Part shown: piece after piece, positions 57,429 to 64,000 of the stretch
How the letters are laid out: every line of letters starts with the position of its first letter
Position numbering within the stretch: position 1 is the first letter of the stretch
Source of the DNA: Natronobacillus azotifigens
Lineage (GTDB): Bacteria > Bacillota > Bacilli > Bacillales > Amphibacillaceae
Length of the DNA stretch: 64,000 nt
Reading direction: 5' to 3'
NCBI RefSeq assembly: GCF_026805325.1
Contig: NZ_JAPRAT010000016.1
Coordinates: 17,411-81,410 of the forward strand
Position numbers and translations under genes: made by a program
The notes under the pieces: generated by a model
Database searches by the model: none
Seen by the model: the letters and a program-made list of their open reading frames with translations, nothing else
What the model was told of the DNA's origin: nothing

Positions 57429-58202
57429 ATGAAACACAACAAATCCGTTGCAGAAATAAAAGCGTATTTAAGCACACGTGATGTAAGTGAACAGGAATTG
57501 TTTCAGTTTAAGAAAGATACGAGGAAGGGCGTTCAGCACGCGATTGTGCAATATGAAAAACAACAACAAAAAATATTAGCAATGGAATTATCTTTTCAAG
57601 AAATGATGCGTCATGAGCAATCTTTATATGATCAGGGGAAAGAATACGTTGCAGGAGTCGATGAAGTAGGTCGTGGGCCGTTAGCGGGACCTGTCGTCGC
57701 AGCAACTGTAATTTTACCAAAAGATTTTCATTTGCTCGGAATTACTGACTCCAAACAATTAACAAAAGAAAAGCGTGAATTTTTTTTCGAAAAAATAAAG
57801 AGTTCCGCTATTTCTTACGCTGTTGGAGTGGTTGATAATATAGAAATTGATCGAATCAATATTTATCAAGCTACGATAAAGGCGATGAAACAAGCAGTTG
57901 AACGGCTTGATCCAGGTCCAGATCATTTGCTTGTTGACGCTGTTGATTTACCTGGACTATCTTGTTCTAGTGACGCAATCATAAAAGGCGATCAAAAGAG
58001 TATTTCTATTGCAGCAGCAAGTATTATCGCGAAAGTAACTCGCGATCAAATGATGGCCGAACTTCATGAACAAATGCCAGTCTATCAATTTGATAAAAAT
58101 CAAGGATATGGAACAGCGGTACACATAGAAGCGTTAAAGCAATACGGACCGACTATATATCATCGAAAAACATTTGCGCCGGTAAAAGATTTTCTGGGAT
58201 AG
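57429..58202 (+). CDS. rnhB: ribonuclease HII
   Basis: Removes ribonucleotides misincorporated in DNA and RNA primers. Catalytic DE..D sites: VAGVDEVGRGPLAGPV near residue 70 and LLVDAVDLPG near 167; KVTRDQMMAELHEQ further on. Start chosen at ATG 57429, eight bases after GGGAGATGG (257 residues; B. subtilis 255); ATG 57417 is an alternative. The ~70-residue N-terminal extension is usual for Bacillus RNase HII. Confidence 0.95.
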   Translation: MKHNKSVAEIKAYLSTRDVSEQELFQFKKDTRKGVQHAIVQYEKQQQKILAMELSFQEMMRHEQSLYDQGKEYVAGVDEVGRGPLAGPVVAATVILPKDFHLLGITDSKQLTKEKREFFFEKIKSSAISYAVGVVDNIEIDRINIYQATIKAMKQAVERLDPGPDHLLVDAVDLPGLSCSSDAIIKGDQKSISIAAASIIAKVTRDQMMAELHEQMPVYQFDKNQGYGTAVHIEALKQYGPTIYHRKTFAPVKDFLG

Positions 58203-58260
58203 ATGTAATGGAACATAAAATTTTTCTGGTTATAGCTGCACTTTTTAAGGAGGGATTGCA

Positions 58261-60078
58261 GTGTCTACTTTTCAATCAAATATATCGTCGTTGCTACGTG
58301 CTACAGGGACAACGAGTGCAAAGCCTAACCAACAAGTGAGCTTACGATCAGGTCAAGTTTTGTTGGGAAAAGTCACTCAGCTATTTCCAAATCAAACTGC
58401 CACGATCGAAGTGAATAATCAGCAGATTGTTGCAAAATTACAAACACCGTTAGATGTTGGAGCGCATTATTTGTTTAAAGTACAAGAAATGGGTGAACTA
58501 CCACAATTAAAGGTCATGATTGAAACCTCGACACAACAGTCGATTGATGAGCAGATTATTAACTTATTAAAACAATTGGAGTTACCTGTAACAAGAGAAA
58601 ACAGCCAATTTTTGCGTGAATTAATGGAAAAAGAGATTCCATTTCGACCAACTGATTTAAAGCAAGCAATCGGTTTGATTCAGGAAAAAAGTGGATCTAA
58701 AGAGCAATTGTTTGAACTGATAGAAAAGCAATTGCCGATTACAATAAATTCGGTGAAGGCTGTACATCATCAAAAAAACACACCATTGCATACACAACTC
58801 GAGCAAATACTACTTGCACTTGATCAAGCAGGTGTTAGTAGTGAAGCAGAAACGAAACTTCAAAACCGAGTAACATCATTAGTAGATAATCATTCCAATA
58901 AGTTGTCATCAGAGGAAATAACTGCATCCTTAATAAAACAGATTCATGCTGGGGATGAGGAACTTATTTCTCTATTAAAAATGGCAGGTGTTATAAAGAA
59001 AGAAGTGAATGCTACTAATACAGAAGAGATTATCGAACAATTGGGTAGACATATAACTCATTCAAATAATCATGCCAGTTCTTCCCCGAAACACGTGGAA
59101 ATTTTCGAAAAGTTAATCGAGCTTTTTCAGAAACAATTACCAATATCTGAACAGGAAAGTTATCAATTGCAAAAGTTTTCGAAAAACGCTTTAGAAACAA
59201 CGGATAATGGTTCAAACCAATCGCTTCAATCATTACACAACATGCTCCAGAATTCAGTGTTCCATTCAAAAGTGGAACAGTATTTACCTGAACAAACAAA
59301 ACCATTATTTATGAATTGGAAAAACAATCAGACACCGGAAAACTTAACTCCACTGTTGTCTGATCTGGTTGAATTATCTGATCAACAAGCACCAAAACCA
59401 ATGCAAATAAAACTCATTCATCTATTAACACAGTTTCAACAAACAAAGGAAATAGAATTACCTCTGAAAGATCAATTTTTGTTAAAAACGAAACAGTTTC
59501 TTCATTTTTCAGGGATTGATTATGAGCATCGAATTCTCCATGAACAAATAAATCAGATGGAGCATGAACAAAGTTTAAAACAATCCGTATTAGAAACGTT
59601 ACAAGCTGGAACAGCACATCGCAGTGAGTTAGAAACGCTGCTTCTCACCATTAATGGTTTGCAGTTAGCCTCTGTTCAAGAAGATAATAATTTTATGCAA
59701 GTGACTATGCAACTTCCTGCAATGTTTGGTGCGAAAGATAACATACAGTTAGAATTTCATAGTAAAAAAGCAAAAGATGAACAGGTTGATTCAGATTACT
59801 GTCGGATAGCCTTTTATCTTGACTTGGAGACGATTGGTGCAACGATGATCGATATGACTGTACAAAAAAGAATGGTGAACTTAACCATTTATAACGAGGA
59901 TGAAAATATTGTTCCGTTATTAATGAAAATCAAACCAATGCTTCAAGCAGGTTTAGCCAAAAATGACTATCACCTTTCTAACGTGAGATATCAGCCTTTC
60001 CCTGAAAAACAAGAGCATCAAAAAATTAGACAGCCACATCCAAATCAGAATTATCGAGGAGTGGATATTCGGATATGA
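58261..60078 (+). CDS. ylqG: YlqG-like protein of unknown function
   Basis: 605 residues, rich in Gln, Leu and Lys, low in aromatic residues except near the C-terminus. N-terminal part: QVSLRSGQVLLGKVTQLFPN, a beta-rich unit; long helical centre; the C-terminal 120 residues (LEFHSKKAKDEQVDSDYCRI, FYLDLETIGATMIDMTVQ) resemble the C-terminal fold of flagellar hook-length control proteins. GTG start after AAGGAGGGA. Followed by ylqH with a 4-base overlap, so both likely act together. Function unproven. Confidence 0.8.
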   Translation: MSTFQSNISSLLRATGTTSAKPNQQVSLRSGQVLLGKVTQLFPNQTATIEVNNQQIVAKLQTPLDVGAHYLFKVQEMGELPQLKVMIETSTQQSIDEQIINLLKQLELPVTRENSQFLRELMEKEIPFRPTDLKQAIGLIQEKSGSKEQLFELIEKQLPITINSVKAVHHQKNTPLHTQLEQILLALDQAGVSSEAETKLQNRVTSLVDNHSNKLSSEEITASLIKQIHAGDEELISLLKMAGVIKKEVNATNTEEIIEQLGRHITHSNNHASSSPKHVEIFEKLIELFQKQLPISEQESYQLQKFSKNALETTDNGSNQSLQSLHNMLQNSVFHSKVEQYLPEQTKPLFMNWKNNQTPENLTPLLSDLVELSDQQAPKPMQIKLIHLLTQFQQTKEIELPLKDQFLLKTKQFLHFSGIDYEHRILHEQINQMEHEQSLKQSVLETLQAGTAHRSELETLLLTINGLQLASVQEDNNFMQVTMQLPAMFGAKDNIQLEFHSKKAKDEQVDSDYCRIAFYLDLETIGATMIDMTVQKRMVNLTIYNEDENIVPLLMKIKPMLQAGLAKNDYHLSNVRYQPFPEKQEHQKIRQPHPNQNYRGVDIRI

Positions 60079-60347
60079 GTAAGTCTTATCGCAATCAAAA
60101 AGCAGTTGCCTTGCAATACGATAAAGGAAATGAGAGTGCACCTAAAGTTTCAGCAACAGGAAAAGGCTATGTTGCACAACAAATAATCGATCGTGCGGCA
60201 GAAGCAAATGTTCCTATTCAAAAAGATACTACTCTCGTTGAACTATTAGCAGAATTAAATATTAATGAGAAAATACCTGAAGATTTATATCAAGCAGTCG
60301 CTGAAGTGTTTGCATACATCTATCAGGTTGATCGCCAACAAAAATAA
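60075..60347 (+). CDS. ylqH: FlhB C-terminal-domain-like protein (YlqH)
   Basis: 90 residues resembling the cytoplasmic C-terminal domain of FlhB/EscU without the membrane part: AVALQYDKGNESAPKVSATG, then GYVAQQIIDRAAEANVPIQK and EIPEDLYQAVAEVFAYIYQ-like ending. The NPTH self-cleavage motif of true FlhB is not present here (SAPKVSATG at the equivalent spot). Pairing with ylqG parallels FliK-FlhB pairing, but its role outside the flagellum is unknown. Confidence 0.88.
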   Translation: MSKSYRNQKAVALQYDKGNESAPKVSATGKGYVAQQIIDRAAEANVPIQKDTTLVELLAELNINEKIPEDLYQAVAEVFAYIYQVDRQQK

Positions 60348-60350
60348 CAT

Positions 60351-60400
60351 ACAATCAGTGGAAAATTAAAAACTCCACTGATTGAAGTTTCACATTTTCC
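60351..60400 (+). terminator. hairpin terminator repeat, copy 1
   Basis: AATCAGTGGA and TCCACTGATT form a stem, with the following GAAGTTTCACATTTTCC. The same ~50-base sequence recurs at 60498-60548. Lies just past ylqH. The loop is A-rich; the T run is weak. Confidence 0.65.
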
Positions 60401-60497
60401 CGGAGCAACTGTCCGTAAGACTCCTGCTAAACAACAAGAAAATCGCAGGTTGTTCAAGCAGGAGTAACGGACACTAGCACCCCGAATGGTTCAACTA
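60401..60497. repeat. large-hairpin repeat element 6, between two copies of a terminator
   Basis: 97 bases holding the inverted repeat GTCCGTAAGACTCCTGCT (60411-60428) / AGCAGGAGTAACGGAC (60457-60472), with a smaller internal AACAA/TTGTT pairing. The GACTCCTGC block is shared with the other hairpin elements. It is flanked by ~50-base direct repeats (60351-60400 and 60498-60548). Confidence 0.75.
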
Positions 60498-60548
60498 ACA
60501 ATCAGTGGAAAAATAAAAACCTCCACTGATTGAAGTTTCACTTTTTCC
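60498..60548 (+). terminator. hairpin terminator repeat, copy 2
   Basis: Near-identical to 60351-60400: AATCAGTGGA / TCCACTGATT stem, then GAAGTTTCACTTTTTCC. Only about three bases differ between the copies. Confidence 0.65.
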
Positions 60549-60588
60549 TAGACATACAAGGGTGAATGCCATAAAATGAAATTAATTT

Positions 60589-61515
60589 ATGAAAGGGGTG
60601 TTTATTATTAATGTAAGAGCTCGAATTATTCATATTCATCAATCAAAAGCGTGTACGCGTCCATTATTACGAAAACTATTAGCAAAAGACCCCAGTTTAT
60701 CCTCCTTGTATCAACTCTCTGCGCACGATCTTATCCACGAATATCAACTTACAAGTAAACAAGCAAATCAGCTTATAGGTGACCTACATGATAACTCTAT
60801 GTTGGCGCAAATGGAGCAAGATCTGACTAGATTCAAGATATGGACAATTATTGATCATGATTACCCAAAAGCATTAAAGATGATTCCTGACCCTCCCTAC
60901 GTCCTTTATGGCCTCGGTAACCCTGGCCTCATCCATCATACCCCGTCTATTAGTGTTGTAGGAACTAGAAACCCCTCTTCAGAGGCAAAAAGAAAAATGC
61001 ACGTTATTTTAACGCCCTTAGTTGAAGATGATTGGTTACTCGTCAGTGGAATGGCGCTTGGAATAGATGGTTACGCCCATCGAATTGCTAATCATTTTCA
61101 TGGAAAAACCATTGCTGTTTTAGGGGGTGGCCTAAATTTCCCTTACCCTAAGAAACATGAACAACTATTCAAAACATTAGTGAGTCAACAACTAGTAATA
61201 TCCGAATACCCACCTAACACAAGACCAGAACGATATTTTTTCCCAGAAAGAAACCGAATAATTAGCGGTTTGGCTTTCGGAACGCTTGTTGTGGAGGCGC
61301 AGGAAAGAAGCGGTTCCCTTATTACTGTGGATCAAGCTCTAGAGCAAGGGAGAGAGGTATATGCTGTTCCTGGCTGTGTTTATCTAGAGCAAACACAGGG
61401 CTGTCATAAATTAATTCAAGATGGCGCAAAATTAGTACAAAATACCTATGATTTAATGGAAGAATGGCAAGAACACGGGGAGAAATGGTGCCGAACTTTG
61501 ACACATTTACAGTAA
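60589..61515 (+). CDS. dprA: DNA processing protein DprA (Smf)
   Basis: Loads RecA on incoming single-stranded DNA during natural transformation. An N-terminal helical region (about 1-70) precedes the Rossmann domain: VVGTRNPSSEAKRKM, GMALGIDGYAHRIA, VLGGGLNFPYPKKHEQLF, SEYPPNTRPERYFFPERNRI. Up to 308 residues (B. subtilis 297). The start is uncertain: ATG 60589 has no ribosome-binding site, while AAAGGGGTG (60592-60600) is well placed for a non-standard ATT at 60607. sucCD, the usual upstream genes, are absent. Confidence 0.93.
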   Translation: MKGVFIINVRARIIHIHQSKACTRPLLRKLLAKDPSLSSLYQLSAHDLIHEYQLTSKQANQLIGDLHDNSMLAQMEQDLTRFKIWTIIDHDYPKALKMIPDPPYVLYGLGNPGLIHHTPSISVVGTRNPSSEAKRKMHVILTPLVEDDWLLVSGMALGIDGYAHRIANHFHGKTIAVLGGGLNFPYPKKHEQLFKTLVSQQLVISEYPPNTRPERYFFPERNRIISGLAFGTLVVEAQERSGSLITVDQALEQGREVYAVPGCVYLEQTQGCHKLIQDGAKLVQNTYDLMEEWQEHGEKWCRTLTHLQ

Positions 61516-61664
61516 AAATCATCAAAAATTAGCTTTTCCATCCTTTGTTATATTTGACAAACCGAATAAAAGTATTTAATAATAGTGAAGATTTATTAAA
61601 CAAGATATGCATACAACAATAAAAGGAAATAAATAAAGATAGTAACCTCTTGGGAGGAAATAAT

Positions 61665-63743
61665 ATGGCAGATTATCTAGTGATTGTAGAATCACCAGCA
61701 AAAGCAAAAACGATTGAAAGATATTTAGGGAAAAAGTATAAAGTAAAAGCTTCCATGGGACACATTCGAGATTTACCAAAGAGCCAAATGGGAGTAGATG
61801 TAGAAGATCATTATACCCCGAAGTACATTACAATTAGGGGAAAAGGTCCAGTATTGAAAGAATTAAAGTCCGCTGCAAAAAAAGTAAAGAAAGTATATCT
61901 AGCAGCCGATCCGGATCGCGAAGGTGAAGCGATCGCTTGGCATTTAGCGCATAGTCTAAATATTGATGAAAATTCTGATTGTCGTGTTGTATTCAATGAA
62001 ATTACGAAAGATGCGATTAAAGATTCATTCAAGCACCCACGTGGAATTAATATGGATTTAGTAGATGCCCAACAAGGCCGTAGAATTTTAGATCGATTAG
62101 TGGGATATAATATCAGTCCGTTGTTATGGAAAAAAGTAAAAAAAGGTTTGAGTGCAGGACGTGTTCAATCCGTTGCAGTTAAGATGATTATTGACCGAGA
62201 ACGAGAAATTGAAAATTTTGAACCAGAAGAGTATTGGTCGATTGATAGCATTTTTGCTAAAGGAAAAGAAACATTTGATGGTTATTTCTATGGAATTGAC
62301 GGAAAAAAGGTAAAACTCTCGAATCAAACAGAAGTAGAAGAAGTATTAAGGAAATTGCCTGAGAAGATGTTTAATGTAGATAAAGTAAAGAAAAAAGAAA
62401 GAAAACGTAACCCGTCCTTACCTTTTACCACATCTTCATTACAGCAAGAGGCTGCTCGAAAGTTAAATTTTCGAGCTAGAAAAACAATGATGGTCGCTCA
62501 ACAACTATACGAGGGTATTGACTTAGGAAAAAAAGACGGTGGCATTACAGGGTTAATCACGTATATGAGAACCGATTCAACCCGACTATCTGAAACCGCT
62601 AAAGGCGAAGGTCGCGAATATATCACAAACAAGTATGGGAAAGAATATTTAGGTCAACAACAACAAAAGAAAAATGACGAAAAAGCGCAAGATGCTCATG
62701 AAGCTGTACGACCTACATCAGCATTTAGGGACCCTGCTTCATTAAAAAGTGTTCTTTCTCGAGATCAATATCGCTTATATAAATTAATTTGGGATCGTTT
62801 CATTGCAAGTATGATGGCTCCAGCGATTATGGACACAATGACTGTTCATCTTGGTCAAAACGGTGTGGAATTTCGAGCAAATGGATCCAAGATTAAATTT
62901 AAAGGATTTATGAAAGTTTATATTGAAGGCAATGATGACAATAAGAAAGAGGAAGATAAATTACTTCCAGAAATTGAAGAAGGAATGCAGATCGAGGCAC
63001 AGGAAATTAAGCCTAATCAACACTTTACTCAACCACCGCCACGCTATACGGAAGCAAGGCTAGTTAAGACAATGGAAGAGAAGGGGATCGGAAGACCTTC
63101 TACTTATGCACCTACTTTGGATACAATTCAACGAAGAGGTTATGTTACTCTAGATAATAAACGTTTCGTTCCGACGGAATTAGGTGAAATTGTTCTTCAA
63201 CTTGTTAAAGAATTTTTTCCTGAAATTATTGATTTAGATTTCACAGTTAAAATGGAAAGTGATCTGGATGCGGTGGAAGAAGGTCAAACAAATTGGGTTG
63301 ACATCATCGATGATTTTTATAAAGATTTTGAAAAGCGTCTAGATAAAGCAGAGCAAGAAATGGAAAAGATCGAAATTCGTGACGAACCTGCTGGAGAAGA
63401 TTGCGAAAAGTGTGGACATGAAATGGTGATAAAAATGGGCCGTTATGGAAAATTCATGGCATGTTCTAACTTCCCAGATTGTCGTAATACAAAAGCGATT
63501 TTAAAAGAGATTGGGGTACCATGCCCAAAGTGTAAAAAAGGAAATATTGTCGAACGAAAATCCAAGAAAAGGCGAACGTTTTACGGATGTGATCAATACC
63601 CAGAATGCGACTTCTTATCATGGGACAAACCGATTGCCCGTCCATGTCCTAAATGTGAAAGTACATTAGTTGAGAAAAAAGCAAAAAAAGGCACTCAAAT
63701 TCAATGTGTTTCCTGTGACTATAAAGAAGAGCCTCAACAATAA
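61665..63743 (+). CDS. topA: DNA topoisomerase I
   Basis: Relaxes negative supercoils (type IA). Toprim domain: [17 protein letters not shown] and [16 protein letters not shown]; active-site Tyr in [12 protein letters not shown] near residue 300; [20 protein letters not shown] further on. The C-terminus has three Cys4 zinc ribbons (CEKCGH...CSNFPDC, CPKCKK...CDQYPEC, CPKCES...CVSC). The start is ATG 61665, after TGGGAGGAA (692 residues; B. subtilis 691). Confidence 0.97.
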   Translation: MADYLVIVESPAKAKTIERYLGKKYKVKASMGHIRDLPKSQMGVDVEDHYTPKYITIRGKGPVLKELKSAAKKVKKVYLAADPDREGEAIAWHLAHSLNIDENSDCRVVFNEITKDAIKDSFKHPRGINMDLVDAQQGRRILDRLVGYNISPLLWKKVKKGLSAGRVQSVAVKMIIDREREIENFEPEEYWSIDSIFAKGKETFDGYFYGIDGKKVKLSNQTEVEEVLRKLPEKMFNVDKVKKKERKRNPSLPFTTSSLQQEAARKLNFRARKTMMVAQQLYEGIDLGKKDGGITGLITYMRTDSTRLSETAKGEGREYITNKYGKEYLGQQQQKKNDEKAQDAHEAVRPTSAFRDPASLKSVLSRDQYRLYKLIWDRFIASMMAPAIMDTMTVHLGQNGVEFRANGSKIKFKGFMKVYIEGNDDNKKEEDKLLPEIEEGMQIEAQEIKPNQHFTQPPPRYTEARLVKTMEEKGIGRPSTYAPTLDTIQRRGYVTLDNKRFVPTELGEIVLQLVKEFFPEIIDLDFTVKMESDLDAVEEGQTNWVDIIDDFYKDFEKRLDKAEQEMEKIEIRDEPAGEDCEKCGHEMVIKMGRYGKFMACSNFPDCRNTKAILKEIGVPCPKCKKGNIVERKSKKRRTFYGCDQYPECDFLSWDKPIARPCPKCESTLVEKKAKKGTQIQCVSCDYKEEPQQ

Positions 63744-63745
63744 TA

Positions 63746-63793
63746 AAAAGAGTGATCTCCCTACAATTAAAAATAGGGAATCACTCTTTTTTT
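63746..63793 (+). terminator. topA terminator
   Basis: AAAAGAGTGAT pairs with ATCACTCTTTT, with an inner CCCTA/TAGGG pair, followed by a T run. Very strong hairpin directly after topA. Confidence 0.93.
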
Positions 63794-63814
63794 GTACCTT
63801 ACCTAACACAACAG

Positions 63815-64000
63815 TAGATGCAAACTGTGAAGTAAGTGATTTATCTTCTTCACATAAAAATGTTCACATGAAGATGGAGGATCAAAAAGTACTGTAACTT
63901 CTTTAAGGTGGGTTTTTCGCCTAGGTTCAGGGCAGGAAATGCGCCTAACCTCGTCGAAACGACCACTTTCACTTAGGTTAAACCCTAAAAAGAGCTTCAA
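63815..64000 (+). repeat. dispersed intergenic repeat, copy C (runs off window edge)
   Basis: Matches copies A and B: TAGATGCAAACTGTG, AATGTTCACATGAAG, ACTGTAACTTCTTTAAGG, GGGTTTTTCGCCTAGGTTCAGGGCAGG. A degenerate second motif (CTTAGGTTAAACCC, 63972-63985) sits about 53 bases after the first (63920), the same spacing as the internal duplication of copy B. No conserved protein frame. Confidence 0.8.

Overview
The window is a housekeeping segment of a low-GC, endospore-forming member of the Bacillaceae. Gene order and protein lengths follow the lspA-pyr-yloA...topA arc of Bacillus subtilis, a SpoVM gene is present, start codons include GTG and TTG, and Shine-Dalgarno sequences are strong. Dispersed hairpin repeats suggest a moderately or highly salt-tolerant relative (Oceanobacillus/Virgibacillus/Gracilibacillus-like), but I cannot fix the genus by eye.

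Layout. 1-1.7 kb: a repeat copy, then lspA and rluD. 1.65-13.6 kb: the complete pyrimidine operon pyrR-pyrP-pyrB-pyrC-pyrAA-pyrAB-pyrK-pyrD-pyrF-pyrE, with a promoter overlapping the rluD stop and two clear PyrR attenuators. 13.6-16 kb: an accessory gap where B. subtilis has sulfate-assimilation genes; here it holds a Fic protein, a small acidic-loop ORF, a gene remnant and two inverted-repeat elements. 16-24.4 kb: rqcH (reverse strand), a Ca2+ P-type ATPase, yicC, remA, gmk, rpoZ, a second copy of the dispersed repeat, and coaBC. 24.4-34.7 kb: priA, fmt, rsmB, prpC, prkC, rsgA, rpe, thiN, spoVM and rpmB (reverse). 35-41.6 kb: asp23-like yloU, fakA-like yloV, a pair of repeat elements, sdaAB, sdaAA, recG. 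41.6-46 kb: the fatty-acid/phospholipid operon fapR-plsX-fabD-fabG-acpP, preceded by a promoter with a FapR operator, then rnc. 46-53.4 kb: yfkK (reverse), smc, ftsY, ylxM, ffh, rpsP, khpA. 54-64 kb: rimM, trmD, rplS, lepB, rbgA, rnhB, ylqG, ylqH, dprA, topA, and a third copy of the dispersed repeat.

The genes cover UMP synthesis, priming and repair of DNA (priA, recG, smc, dprA, topA), the SRP targeting pathway (ffh, ftsY, ylxM), ribosome assembly (rsgA, rbgA, rimM, trmD, rsmB, rplS, rpsP), ribosome quality control (rqcH), Ser/Thr phosphorylation (prkC/prpC) and lipid synthesis. Compared with B. subtilis, def is missing between priA and fmt, rlmN between rsmB and prpC, and sucCD between ylqH and dprA.

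The best candidates for something undescribed are non-coding: a >=220-bp dispersed intergenic repeat with a preserved internal 14-bp duplication (three copies), and a second family of large-hairpin elements (about six copies), two of which occur as convergent pairs and one of which sits between two copies of a ~50-bp terminator hairpin.
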